Shown piece after piece: positions 51,364-60,862 of a stretch of DNA of 64,000 nucleotides. Made by a program: the position numbers and the translations under genes. The DNA comes from Flavobacteriales bacterium (GTDB lineage Bacteria; Bacteroidota; Bacteroidia; Flavobacteriales_F; PHOS-HE28). Position 1 is the stretch's first letter. Each line of letters opens with the position of its first letter. The notes below the pieces were generated by a model, which did not search any database, was not told the DNA's origin, and saw only the letters and a list, made by a program, of their open reading frames with translations. The stretch spans positions 962,245 to 1,026,244 of the forward strand of contig JAMLHB010000001.1 in assembly GCA_023957375.1 (NCBI GenBank), written 5' to 3'.

Positions 51364-53811
51364 ATGCTGAACGACGATGTGAGCAACCGGGCTGCCCAGA
51401 TGGACAGCTACCGCGACCGCATCACCAACTTCAGCAACGAGTTCGACCTCGGCCTGTTCCTGTACATCGTCAAGCGGTCCCTCATTTGGATCGTGATGTG
51501 CCTGCTGCTGGCCTTCGGCGCGGCATACATCTACCTCCGCTACACCGCGCCCGTCTACGCCAGCAGCGTGGTGATCCAGGTGGGCCAGACCAACAATGCC
51601 CAAACCGTGCTCAAGGTGAACACGCCATTGATGGAGGACAACAACCTGCCGGCGGACGTGCAACTGCTGAGGTCAAAGTTCTTCATCAGCAAGGCCGTGG
51701 AGCTGCTACCCTTGAAGGTGCGCTATTACTTCCGAGGGCAGATCCTGACAGAGGAGCGCTACAAGCAATCCTTTTACCAAGTAGGCCAGGTGGACGTGTT
51801 TGATGCCGCCATCCTGGGTCGCCCCATCAACATTTCCCCTTTGGGCGACGGCAATTTGGAGATCTCCTACTCGATGGGCAACACTCCCGTGGTGCTCAGC
51901 ATCACGCCAGGCCAGGCGTTCAGCACACCGCACTTCAAGGCGCGCATAGAGAACACCACGCGGCAAGACTGGCCCACCGGGCAAGACCGGGGCCAACATT
52001 ATTTCACGCTGAACGACACGCGCACTTTGGTAAACATGCTGGCCGACCAGATCAGCGTTTCGGTCCTTGACCCCAATGCAAAGACCATCCAAATAGGGGC
52101 CAAGAACAACAACCCGCAGTTGGCACGGGACCTGTGCCAGGCCATGGGCGATGCGTTCATCACCTATGACGTGCAGCGCAAATCCGAAAGTGCTGAAAGC
52201 ATCATCCGCTTCATTGACACACAGAAGGACACGGTGTTCGGGGAACTGCGGGACAGCGAGCTGAAGCTGGGCATGTTCAAGCGCGACAACCGCGTTTCCG
52301 ACATGCAGCAGCTCACCCCGCTGCTGCTGGCCAGGTCCGATGAATATGAGGACCAGCTGCTCAAGCTCCGCATGGAGGACAACCTGCTGAAGGAGGTTGA
52401 GCATGCGGCCCGGGAGGATGAAGGCCACATGGACGTGTACCAGCTTCGGCCCCTGTTGGCAGGAACCGAACTGGCCAGTACACTGGAGGATGCTATCGGC
52501 GTGTTGGGCAAGCTGCTTCAAGATCGCGAGTCGATGGTCTTCGAAGCCACCGCAAAGAACGAAAACCTGCAGGTGCTGGAGCGGCAGATCGAGCTTCAAC
52601 AAGGATTGATCTTGGAAAGCATTGCCGTGATGCGCGAGCGTCTTGCCTCGCGCATGGCCGACTACAACAAGAAGTTGGCCGAGTACGAAGAGCGCTTCAG
52701 CCAATTACCCGAAAAGGAACTCGCCTATGCCCGCATCGAGCGGCTGTTCAACATCAACGAGAAGTATTATACCCAGTTGTTGGAGAAAGACATTGAGTAC
52801 CGGATCAGCAAGGCTGGGTTCGTTCCCGAGAACCGCGTGCTGGAATCCGCCGTACTGCCCACCATGCCGGTTTCACCCAACCGCAGCGTGGTGATGCTCA
52901 CGTACATCCTCACCGGCCTCATTCTTGGCGTGATCATCGTGCTGGTCCAGTATATCCTGCACAGCAACATCACTTCGCTGAACGACATCGCCAAGGCGAG
53001 CAACTCATCGGTGGGCATTTTGGGCATGGTGCCCAAATACAAGAAGGAGATCCCCGTGAGCCAACTGCTGGTGGACAAACACCCCAAATCGCTTATTGCC
53101 GAAAGCTTCAGAAGCATCCGCACCAACCTGCAATTCGTGGACAACTCCCCCGGCCCGAAGGTGCTCGCCGTGACCAGCACCATTTCAGGGGAAGGGAAAA
53201 CCTTTGTTGCCATCAACCTCGGAGGGGTCATCAGCTTCAGTGACAAGCGCGTGGTCATCCTCGACCTGGACATGCGAAAGCCAAAGATCCACCTCGGGTT
53301 CGGGGTGGCGAACGTGCGCGGGATGAGCACCTTGCTGATCGGCAAGGACGAGGTGGCCAATTGCATCCAGCACAGCAATCTGCCCGGGCTGGACTTCATT
53401 ACCGCGGGCCCCGTACCACCCAACCCCAGCGAACTGATCATCAGCGAGGCCATGGACGGGATCGTGGAACAGCTGAAGGCTTCCTATGACGTGATCTTGA
53501 TCGATACCCCTCCGGTGGGACTGGTGACGGATGGTGTGTCGATCATCCAAAAGGCGGATATCCCGATCTACATCTTCCGGGCCGACTACTCGAAGAAGGC
53601 GTTCGTCCAAAATGTGGACCGGCTGATCAACGAAAACCAGATCAAAGGATTGAGCGCCGTGCTCAATGGCGTGGACGTGGACCGCAACAAATACGGGTAC
53701 ACCTATGGGTACGGCTACGGGTACGGCTACGGGTACGGATATGGCTATTACGAAGACCGGGTCAAACCGGCCGATGGAAATTGGTTCACCAACCTCCTGA
53801 ACAAGATATGA
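51364..53811 (+). CDS. Wzc-like BY-kinase / polysaccharide copolymerase with Gly-Tyr tail
   Basis: An 815-residue inner-membrane protein that couples polysaccharide chain length and export to tyrosine phosphorylation. Two membrane spans (about 40-60 and 515-540) flank a periplasmic Wzz domain with coiled coils. The cytoplasmic kinase has Walker A STISGEGKTFVAINL, Walker A' VVILDLDMRKPK and Walker B DVILIDTPPVG. The C-terminus (about residues 777-797) is a run of alternating Gly and Tyr with 11 tyrosines in about 21 residues, the autophosphorylation cluster. The stop overlaps the rfbC start (ATGA). Confidence 0.93.
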   Translation: MLNDDVSNRAAQMDSYRDRITNFSNEFDLGLFLYIVKRSLIWIVMCLLLAFGAAYIYLRYTAPVYASSVVIQVGQTNNAQTVLKVNTPLMEDNNLPADVQLLRSKFFISKAVELLPLKVRYYFRGQILTEERYKQSFYQVGQVDVFDAAILGRPINISPLGDGNLEISYSMGNTPVVLSITPGQAFSTPHFKARIENTTRQDWPTGQDRGQHYFTLNDTRTLVNMLADQISVSVLDPNAKTIQIGAKNNNPQLARDLCQAMGDAFITYDVQRKSESAESIIRFIDTQKDTVFGELRDSELKLGMFKRDNRVSDMQQLTPLLLARSDEYEDQLLKLRMEDNLLKEVEHAAREDEGHMDVYQLRPLLAGTELASTLEDAIGVLGKLLQDRESMVFEATAKNENLQVLERQIELQQGLILESIAVMRERLASRMADYNKKLAEYEERFSQLPEKELAYARIERLFNINEKYYTQLLEKDIEYRISKAGFVPENRVLESAVLPTMPVSPNRSVVMLTYILTGLILGVIIVLVQYILHSNITSLNDIAKASNSSVGILGMVPKYKKEIPVSQLLVDKHPKSLIAESFRSIRTNLQFVDNSPGPKVLAVTSTISGEGKTFVAINLGGVISFSDKRVVILDLDMRKPKIHLGFGVANVRGMSTLLIGKDEVANCIQHSNLPGLDFITAGPVPPNPSELIISEAMDGIVEQLKASYDVILIDTPPVGLVTDGVSIIQKADIPIYIFRADYSKKAFVQNVDRLINENQIKGLSAVLNGVDVDRNKYGYTYGYGYGYGYGYGYGYYEDRVKPADGNWFTNLLNKI

Positions 53812-54356
53812 TCGAGGTCTTTCCCACGGGCATGGCCGGTCTGCTGCACCTTCGTGCAAAAACATACGCGGACGAACGCGGCCGGTTCATGGAAACGTTC
53901 AACGCCAAGGAATTCGCGGAGAAGACAGGGATCACCGCGCCTTTTGTGCAGGACAATGAGAGCCGATCCAAGGCCGGCGTGCTGCGCGGGCTCCACCTGC
54001 AGATGGCCCCGCACACCCAGGCCAAACTGGTACGGGTGGTGAAAGGTGCGGCCATGGACGTATGCGTGGACCTCAGGCCCGACAGTGCCACCCGGGGCAA
54101 GCACTTCATGCTTCGCTTGGACGACCTTGCCAACGACATGCTCTATATCCCCGAGGGCTTCGCGCATGGTTTCCTTGCCTTGGAGGACGATACTGTGTTC
54201 ACCTACAAGTGCTCCGCCTATTATGCCCCGGCAACCGAACGCACCATTCTTTGGAACGACCCGGACCTGAACATCCCTTGGGGCATTGACGATCCGGTGG
54301 TAAGCAGCAAGGACCTGCAGGGCACGTACTATCGTGACTTTGCGGCGGGATCTTAG
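53808..54356 (+). CDS. rfbC: dTDP-4-dehydrorhamnose 3,5-epimerase
   Basis: Cupin-fold epimerase of dTDP-L-rhamnose synthesis. The 182-residue protein has DERGRFMETFNAKEF, FVQDNESRSKAGVLRGLHLQ (catalytic His), KLVRVVKGAAMDVCVDLR and YIPEGFAHGFLALED with the conserved Tyr and His. ATG 53808 overlaps the wzc stop; nine extra codons upstream would lie inside wzc. rfbA, rfbB and rfbD are not in the window, so the rest of the pathway must be elsewhere. Confidence 0.93.
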   Translation: MIEVFPTGMAGLLHLRAKTYADERGRFMETFNAKEFAEKTGITAPFVQDNESRSKAGVLRGLHLQMAPHTQAKLVRVVKGAAMDVCVDLRPDSATRGKHFMLRLDDLANDMLYIPEGFAHGFLALEDDTVFTYKCSAYYAPATERTILWNDPDLNIPWGIDDPVVSSKDLQGTYYRDFAAGS

Positions 54357-54360
54357 GGCC

Positions 54361-55443
54361 ATGTATTCATCCGACCAGCTCTTTTTCCTGCTTTCCGGGC
54401 TGTTCTTCCTGGCCTTGGTGTTCACCCTCCTGGTGAATTCGGTGTTCATGCGGTTCTTCCGCACGTTCGGCATCCGGGAAAATGCACCTGTGATGGTGCG
54501 CTGGAACGCTTCCTCCACCCCGGCCTTCGGGGGAATCGGGTTCTTCATCGTCTTCCTGTTCGCCATTGCCGTGTACAATGTGGTCTTCCCGACCGAACAG
54601 GACCCGTTCCAGCCTGAATTGCTTGGGTTGCTTGCCGCCACCGGCCTCGGATTCCTCATGGGCCTGGCGGATGACGCGTACAACACCCGTCCCCTGCTGA
54701 AATTCCTCACCCAAGTGGGCTGTGGCGCGGTGCTGCTGGCCACCAACACAGGCATCACCCTGTTCCACGTTCCGGTGTTGGACGGCACGCTCACCATCCT
54801 CTGGGTGGTGGGCATGATGAACGCCATCAACATGCTGGACAACATGGATGCCATCACCACGCTGGTCTCTTTGGCCATCCTCATTGCAGCACTCACCGTT
54901 CAACTGACCACCAGGTCCGCCGCCGACGTGAACACCGTGTTGATGATCTCCATGTGCGGCGCCCTGGGTGGATTTCTGTTCTTCAACTGGCACCCGTCCA
55001 AAATGTACATGGGCGATACCGGCAGCCAATTCCTGGGGGTATTGCTGGCCTATGTCGGCATCCGGTATTTCTGGAACGGCACTTCCCTGGACGGGGCGGT
55101 GGAACCCTGGCGGCAGATCTGCATCACCTTGGTGGTCTTCATCCTTCCCTTGGCCGATACCACTACGGTCACCATCAACCGCATGGCCAAGGGGCGCTCG
55201 CCCTTCATTGGCGGCAAAGACCACACCACCCACCACCTGAGCTACGCCGGCCTGACCGATGCGCAAGTGGCCATGGTCTTCGGGGGGATCGGCCTGATCT
55301 CCGCCTTCCTCGGCTTCATTGCCTTGCGCTACATCCCCGTTTGGAAGTCGTGGCATACCCTGCTTTATGCGGGTTACGGCCTGTTGGTGTTCGGTTCGCT
55401 CTTTGGGCTGACGAGAAGTCGCCGGATCGACCGACCTTTGTAG
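54361..55443 (+). CDS. Undecaprenyl-phosphate sugar-phosphate transferase (WecA/TagO/MraY family)
   Basis: A 360-residue integral membrane enzyme that starts lipid-linked glycan units by moving a sugar-1-phosphate onto undecaprenyl phosphate. About ten spans are visible. Family motifs are LADDAYNTRPLLK (Asp pair), NMLDNMDAI, MYMGDTGSQFLG and GGKDHTTHHLSYAGL (His cluster). The last motif places it in the WecA/TagO group rather than true MraY. ATG 54361 lies 4 bases after rfbC; the longer frame from 54334 overlaps it. Confidence 0.9.
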   Translation: MYSSDQLFFLLSGLFFLALVFTLLVNSVFMRFFRTFGIRENAPVMVRWNASSTPAFGGIGFFIVFLFAIAVYNVVFPTEQDPFQPELLGLLAATGLGFLMGLADDAYNTRPLLKFLTQVGCGAVLLATNTGITLFHVPVLDGTLTILWVVGMMNAINMLDNMDAITTLVSLAILIAALTVQLTTRSAADVNTVLMISMCGALGGFLFFNWHPSKMYMGDTGSQFLGVLLAYVGIRYFWNGTSLDGAVEPWRQICITLVVFILPLADTTTVTINRMAKGRSPFIGGKDHTTHHLSYAGLTDAQVAMVFGGIGLISAFLGFIALRYIPVWKSWHTLLYAGYGLLVFGSLFGLTRSRRIDRPL

Positions 55444-55447
55444 CCTG

Positions 55448-56410
55448 ATGAGGGCGCTTCAACCGCTTCTTGCCAAAAGCTTCGTGATGTTCCTGCTGAT
55501 CGCCGGTGGAGCCGTGGCGGTGCAGGTGCTCTGCTTCAGCACAACCGATGGTGAAACCGACCTGGTGCACCAAAGGCGCTTTAACGAGAGCTACAACATC
55601 TTCAGCCTGAACCTGCCGGCCCAGCTGGATTTCTGCGGGGAGCGCGTACCGATGGAACTGCTCGACGTGCGCGAACGGCTTGACCGCGAACTGTTGGTGA
55701 ACACCTATTGGCAGAGCAATTCACTGCTTGCGCACAAACGGGCCAACCGCTGGTTCCCGGTGATCGAGCCCATCCTCAAACGCGAAGGCATTCCGGAGGA
55801 TATGAAGTACATCCCCTTGGTGGAAAGCGGGTTCACCAACGTGGTTAGCCCGGCCGGTGCGGCCGGCTACTGGCAGTTCATGAAGGAAACCGCCATCTCC
55901 CTGGGCTTAGAGGTGAACAGTGAGGTGGATGAGCGCTACAACGTGGTGCGCAGCACCGAGGCGGCTTGCACCTACCTGAAGGAAGCCTATGCCCGCCACG
56001 GCTCGTGGGCCATGGCCGCCGCCAGCTATAACCTGGGCCGCGGAAACTTGGACAAGCAGCTCGGCCGCCAAAAGGAGAACAACTACTTCGCCCTGCTGTT
56101 GCCCGAGGAAACTTCGCGCTACGTGTTCCGCATCCTCGCCATGAAGTCCATCATCACCGATCCCGAGCGGTACGGATTCCATCTGCGGCAAAAAGACCTG
56201 TATCCACCCTACCGTACCCAAAAAACCGAGGTCAAAACCCCGGTGGGCGACCTCAATGCCTTTGCCAATGCCAATGGCACGAACTACAAGGTGCTCAAAT
56301 TGTTGAACCCCTGGCTGCGTGACAATACGCTGAACGGCCAATCCGGAAAGAGCTACATAGTGTTGCTGCCAACAAAGGATTTTGACGAGGCGGCCCATGA
56401 TGATGATTGA
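55448..56410 (+). CDS. Lytic transglycosylase (MltD-like SLT domain)
   Basis: A 320-residue murein hydrolase. An N-terminal signal or anchor (FVMFLLIAGGAVAVQVLCF) precedes the SLT domain. It shows MKYIPLVESGFTN with the catalytic Glu, SPAGAAGYWQFMKETA, and AMAAASYNLGRGNLDKQL, all of the MltD type. The C-terminal tail (NAFANANGTNYKVLKLLNPWL...GKSYIVLLP) resembles a LysM module. It follows the WecA-like gene by 4 bases, and its 3' end overlaps uvrA. Confidence 0.88.
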   Translation: MRALQPLLAKSFVMFLLIAGGAVAVQVLCFSTTDGETDLVHQRRFNESYNIFSLNLPAQLDFCGERVPMELLDVRERLDRELLVNTYWQSNSLLAHKRANRWFPVIEPILKREGIPEDMKYIPLVESGFTNVVSPAGAAGYWQFMKETAISLGLEVNSEVDERYNVVRSTEAACTYLKEAYARHGSWAMAAASYNLGRGNLDKQLGRQKENNYFALLLPEETSRYVFRILAMKSIITDPERYGFHLRQKDLYPPYRTQKTEVKTPVGDLNAFANANGTNYKVLKLLNPWLRDNTLNGQSGKSYIVLLPTKDFDEAAHDDD

Positions 56411-59264
56411 AACAGACCCGGAGGTGCGGGATCGCCGGGCGGAAGAGCCCGGTGACGGCATGATCGAAGTTGCCGGAGCGCGTGTGCACAACCTGAAGAA
56501 CTTGGACGTGTGCATCCCGCGCGACCGCCTGGTAGTGCTCACGGGCTTGAGCGGAAGCGGGAAAAGTTCACTGGCGTTCGACACCATCCATGCCGAGGGC
56601 CAACGCCGCTACATCGAGACCTTCAATGCCTATGCACGCCAGTTTCTGGGCGGCATCGAACGGCCTGACGTGGACCAGATCACCGGCTTGAGCCCCGTGA
56701 TCGCCATTGAGCAAAAGACCATCAGCCGCAACCCGAGAAGCACGGTCGGCACCATCACGGAGATCTACGACCTGCTGCGGCTGCTGTACGCCCGCATCGG
56801 CGAGGCCTACAGCCACATCACCGGCGAGCGCATGGTGCGCTATACCGACCAGCAGATCGGCGACCTGCTGCTGAAGGAGCACCAAGGGCAGGACCTGCTG
56901 ATCATGGCCCCGCTGGTGCGCGGGCGCAAAGGCCACTACCGCGACTTGTTCGAACAACTGCTGCGCCAAGGATTCCTGCGCGCAAGGGTGGACGGCCAGG
57001 TGATCGACCTCTCAGCCCGTGCCCGGCTGGACCGCTATAAAGTGCACGACATTGAACTGGTCGTGGACCGCTTGAAGGTTTCCGACAGCCAATCCAAGCG
57101 CCTGCGCGAGAGTTGCAACACCGCCCTGAAATTCGGCAAGGGCAACCTGATGGCCATGCAGGCCAATGGCCAGGGCCAACCGCGTTACCTCAGCCGCCAT
57201 TTGATGGACCCGGCAAGCGGCATCGCCTACGAGGAGCCAGAACCCAACCTGTTCAGCTTCAACAGTCCCTATGGTGCGTGCCCCCGCTGCGGCGGGCTGG
57301 GCGAAGTGACCGAGGCCGCACCGGAAAAGATCATTCCCGACCGCAGGAAGAGTTTGAAGCAGGGTGCCATACCGGCCTTGGGGGCGTACAAGCCCGGCGG
57401 CATCTTCAGGCAGGTGGAAGCCGTGCTGGAACAGCACGGGCACGACCTCAACACACCGTTCGAGGAAGTGGACGACGAAGTGCTGGCCACCCTGCTCAAC
57501 GGCCTGGACGAGCCGCTGCGCATACCCAGCAAGGCGGGGCTGAGCGCGCGCACGGTACAGTTCGACGGCATCATCCCCTTCATTCTTGAGCAGGCCCAGG
57601 ACGGACCGCCCACGGCGCGCAAATGGGCGGAGCAGTTCACCCACATGGTGCAATGTCCCTTGTGCGAAGGCAGCCGCCTGAAGAAAACCGCAAGGTGGTT
57701 CCGCATTGCCGGCAAGAACATCGCCGAGCTTGCGCACATGCCCATCGACGAACTGCACCACCACATGGCGGCCTTGCCGGAAAAGCTGGATGAGCGCAGG
57801 GCCCTGATCGCCCGCGAGGTGGTGAAGGAGATCGTGTCGCGAAGCAAATTCCTGCTTGACGTGGGGTTGGAATACCTGACCCTGGACCGCAGTGCACGCA
57901 CCCTCAGCGGAGGAGAAGCACAGCGCATCCGCTTAGCCACGCAAATAGGCAGCCAGCTCACCGGCGTGCTGTACATCCTCGACGAGCCAAGTATCGGGCT
58001 GCACATGCGTGACGACCACCGCCTGATCAACAGCCTGCGCGAGCTGCGCGACGGGGGAAACAGCGTAATGGTGGTGGAGCACGACAAGGAGATGATGCTC
58101 CATGCCGACCACATCATCGACATCGGACCCGGGGCCGGACTGCACGGAGGCCGCGTGGTGGCCCAAGGAACACCGCGCGAACTGATGCAGGGCACTTCGC
58201 TCACCGCCCAATACCTTACCGGGGCCAAGCGTATCGAGCTGCCCGCCCAACGGCGCAAGGGCAACGGCCATGTGCTGCGGTTGAAGGGCGCCACGGGCAA
58301 CAACCTCAAGAATGTGAACCTGGTCCTGCCGCTGGGAACGTTCATTTGCATCACCGGCGTAAGCGGCAGCGGCAAAAGCACGCTCGTGGATGACACCTTG
58401 TACCCGATCCTAGGCAAGGCCCTCCACCACGCGCAGAAGCATCCCCTGCCCTATGCCAGCATTGAAGGACTGAAGCATTTGGACAAGGTGATCGAAGTGG
58501 ACCAATCCCCCATCGGGCGCACCCCGCGCAGCAACCCGGCCACCTACACCGGGCTCTTCGACCACATCAGGCAGCTCTTCGCCGCGCTGCCCAGCGCCAA
58601 GATCCGCGGGTACAAGCCCGGCCGCTTCAGCTTCAACACGCCGGGGGGCCGGTGCGAAACGTGCAAGGGCGCCGGGGTGCGCACCATCGCCATGAACTTC
58701 CTGCCCGATGTGCTGGTGCCCTGCGAAACGTGCCGGGGCAAACGCTACGACCGGGAAACGCTCGAAGTCCGGTTCAAGGGAAAAACCATCTCCGATGTGC
58801 TGGCCCTGAGCGTGGAGCAGGCCATGGAACTCTTCAGCGACATCCCGGCCATCAGCAGCAAACTGGCCACCCTGCAGGATGTGGGCCTGGGCTACATCAC
58901 CCTGGGCCAGCCCAGCACCACCCTCAGTGGGGGCGAGGCGCAGCGCATCAAGCTGGCCAGCGAGCTCGGGCGCAAGCAAACGGGCAGCACCATTTACCTG
59001 CTCGATGAGCCTACGACAGGCTTGCACTTCGAAGACATCCGGCAACTGGTCCATGTGCTCAACAGGCTGGTGGACCAAGGCAACACCGTGCTCATCATCG
59101 AGCACAACATGGACATCATCAAGGTGGCCGACCACGTGATCGACATGGGCCCCGAGGGCGGAGAGGGAGGAGGACGGATCGTGGCTGCGGGAACACCCGA
59201 GGAAGTGGCCCACATGGGCCGGGGCCACACCGCGCATTTCCTGGAAAGGGAGATCTTCGGCTGA
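56397..59264 (+). CDS. uvrA: Excinuclease ABC subunit A
   Basis: DNA damage-recognition ATPase of nucleotide excision repair. The 955-residue protein is full length. It has two ABC modules: Walker A LTGLSGSGKSSLAFDT and ITGVSGSGKSTLVDDT, and signatures LSGGEAQRIRLATQIG and LSGGEAQRIKLASELG. It also has the zinc-binding pairs CPRCGGLGEV, CPLCEGSRL and CETCKGAGVRTI/CETCRGKRY. The start is at ATG 56397 (MMMIETDPEV) or 56382; both overlap the transglycosylase gene. It has no visible LexA-type site and appears to be read from the upstream cluster. Confidence 0.96.
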   Translation: MMMIETDPEVRDRRAEEPGDGMIEVAGARVHNLKNLDVCIPRDRLVVLTGLSGSGKSSLAFDTIHAEGQRRYIETFNAYARQFLGGIERPDVDQITGLSPVIAIEQKTISRNPRSTVGTITEIYDLLRLLYARIGEAYSHITGERMVRYTDQQIGDLLLKEHQGQDLLIMAPLVRGRKGHYRDLFEQLLRQGFLRARVDGQVIDLSARARLDRYKVHDIELVVDRLKVSDSQSKRLRESCNTALKFGKGNLMAMQANGQGQPRYLSRHLMDPASGIAYEEPEPNLFSFNSPYGACPRCGGLGEVTEAAPEKIIPDRRKSLKQGAIPALGAYKPGGIFRQVEAVLEQHGHDLNTPFEEVDDEVLATLLNGLDEPLRIPSKAGLSARTVQFDGIIPFILEQAQDGPPTARKWAEQFTHMVQCPLCEGSRLKKTARWFRIAGKNIAELAHMPIDELHHHMAALPEKLDERRALIAREVVKEIVSRSKFLLDVGLEYLTLDRSARTLSGGEAQRIRLATQIGSQLTGVLYILDEPSIGLHMRDDHRLINSLRELRDGGNSVMVVEHDKEMMLHADHIIDIGPGAGLHGGRVVAQGTPRELMQGTSLTAQYLTGAKRIELPAQRRKGNGHVLRLKGATGNNLKNVNLVLPLGTFICITGVSGSGKSTLVDDTLYPILGKALHHAQKHPLPYASIEGLKHLDKVIEVDQSPIGRTPRSNPATYTGLFDHIRQLFAALPSAKIRGYKPGRFSFNTPGGRCETCKGAGVRTIAMNFLPDVLVPCETCRGKRYDRETLEVRFKGKTISDVLALSVEQAMELFSDIPAISSKLATLQDVGLGYITLGQPSTTLSGGEAQRIKLASELGRKQTGSTIYLLDEPTTGLHFEDIRQLVHVLNRLVDQGNTVLIIEHNMDIIKVADHVIDMGPEGGEGGGRIVAAGTPEEVAHMGRGHTAHFLEREIFG

Positions 59265-59363
59265 GCACGCCCCCACCTTTTCACGCCGCTGATCCCCGTG
59301 CTCTTCAACACAGCGGTGTTGGAAGATGCCCGCGATTCGCGGAACGAAGGAGGGGCACAGGGA

Positions 59364-59371
59364 TAGTTTTG
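59364..59371 (+). promoter_or_regulatory. -7 box upstream of the 59412 gene
   Basis: TAGTTTTG, a perfect TAnnTTTG match, 40 bases before the ATG. A bulged hairpin TCTTCAACAC/GTGTTGGAAGA at 59302-59326 lies between uvrA and this box but lacks a T-run. Confidence 0.5.
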
Positions 59372-59411
59372 CTCGCGCTGCTCCCTGAAACTACGCGCGA
59401 ACCCTGGCCAC

Positions 59412-60836
59412 ATGATCAAACTCTTCACCCTGTTCAATCTTGCCGGACTGCTCCTCTTCAACATCATCTTCGCCGGCGATGTCAGCATCCAACAAGACCT
59501 GCCCGCACGGATGGAGCCCGGCACCGAGGTAAAGGTGACCGTGACGGTGAACAAGGCCCAGATCAGTGGTTTCGCCAAGTTGCAGATCGATCTGCCCGCC
59601 GGGCTCACGGCCAACGCCATCGAAACCCGCGGTGCATCGTTCACCTTCGCGGACGGCAAGGCCAAGTTCATTTGGATGGCGCTGCCTGCACAACCTTCGT
59701 TCAAGGTGAGCTACAGCCTCAAAGCCGATGCCTTTGCCAACGGTTCACTGCCCGTAACCGCCCGGCTTTCGTACATCGACAACAACGAGCGGATGACCGT
59801 TGATGCGGCACCCGCCACCATTGCCATCAGCAACACCGCCGTGGCCGCCAAGCCCGCAACGGAACCCGCGGTCATCACCGAACAGCCCAAGGCGGAGCCC
59901 GTGCCGCAAGCACCCGCGGCGTCCTTGGAAGACGTGGCCAACGCAACTGAATCCTCCCCCATTCCGGACGCCGCCGTCACCGACACACCCGGACTGCCCA
60001 CCCTGGTGGGCCCCGGCGATGTCGGTGCCATCCGCACGGTGAACGTGACCGGTCCCACCGAAGCCACGGTGGAAGTCACCATCAACAAGGGATTGCTCCG
60101 GGGCTTCGGCAAGTTGCAGGAGAACCTTCCCGCTGGCTTCTCCGCAGTGGCCATGGAAAAGGATGATGCCATCTTCAGCTCCAGCGGGCGGGTGGCCAAG
60201 TTCGTTTGGTTGAACCTGCCCTCCAAGAACACGCTCAAGGTCACCTACCGGTTGATCGCCCCTGCCGGTGCACAAGGAAGCTTTACCCTGAACGGGGAAT
60301 TCGGGTACCTGCTCAACGACTTGACCCAAAGGGCCCTCGTGGGCAGCTCCACCTTTACCATGGCGGCGGATGCCGTGGTGGCCCAGGTGCCGGCCAATAA
60401 ACCCGCCGTGCAAGAGAAACAACCCGAGCCCACCGAGCAACCCACCACGGCCAGCGGCAGCAACGCCCAAGCCATTGCCAAGGAACAACCAGCCGTTACG
60501 GCACAGGCAAAGACACCCGCCGCCACAAGCACCCCGGCACCGGAGACCGGCATACTCTACAAGGTGCAGATCACGGCTGCGCACCGCGAGGTGGGCAAGT
60601 CCTACTTCATGGAACGCCACAACTACAATGGCGACTTCAGCATTGAGCACCATGAGGGCTGGATCAAGTACGTAACAGGGCGTTTTGAGCGTTACGCCGC
60701 TGCGCGCGACCAGCGCCAAGCCTATGTGGATGCCCAGTACAAATTCCCCGGCCCCTTCGTTACCGCGTACAACCACGGGGAGCGGATCACGGTGCAAGAG
60801 GCCTTGATGATCAGCAAGCAACAATGGGTGCAATGA
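59412..60836 (+). CDS. Secreted protein with duplicated beta domain and SPOR-like C-terminus
   Basis: A 474-residue exported protein, family not recognised. After a signal peptide (LFNLAGLLLFNIIFAGD) there are two copies of a beta domain, one at about 25-130 (VTVTVNKAQISGFAKLQIDLPAG) and one at about 205-320 (VEVTINKGLLRGFGKLQENLPAG). They are separated by Pro/Ala/Glu-rich linkers. The C-terminal 90 residues (GILYKVQITAAHREV to the end) resemble a SPOR-like fold that binds peptidoglycan. It may be cotranscribed with the following gene (26-base gap), which also has SPOR-like parts. Confidence 0.65.
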   Translation: MIKLFTLFNLAGLLLFNIIFAGDVSIQQDLPARMEPGTEVKVTVTVNKAQISGFAKLQIDLPAGLTANAIETRGASFTFADGKAKFIWMALPAQPSFKVSYSLKADAFANGSLPVTARLSYIDNNERMTVDAAPATIAISNTAVAAKPATEPAVITEQPKAEPVPQAPAASLEDVANATESSPIPDAAVTDTPGLPTLVGPGDVGAIRTVNVTGPTEATVEVTINKGLLRGFGKLQENLPAGFSAVAMEKDDAIFSSSGRVAKFVWLNLPSKNTLKVTYRLIAPAGAQGSFTLNGEFGYLLNDLTQRALVGSSTFTMAADAVVAQVPANKPAVQEKQPEPTEQPTTASGSNAQAIAKEQPAVTAQAKTPAATSTPAPETGILYKVQITAAHREVGKSYFMERHNYNGDFSIEHHEGWIKYVTGRFERYAAARDQRQAYVDAQYKFPGPFVTAYNHGERITVQEALMISKQQWVQ

Positions 60837-60862
60837 AGTTCGCCCCCCCAATTGCCTGAAGC

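Noticed and set aside
59302..59326. Hairpin after uvrA as terminator
   Set aside because: The stem is bulged and no T-run follows.
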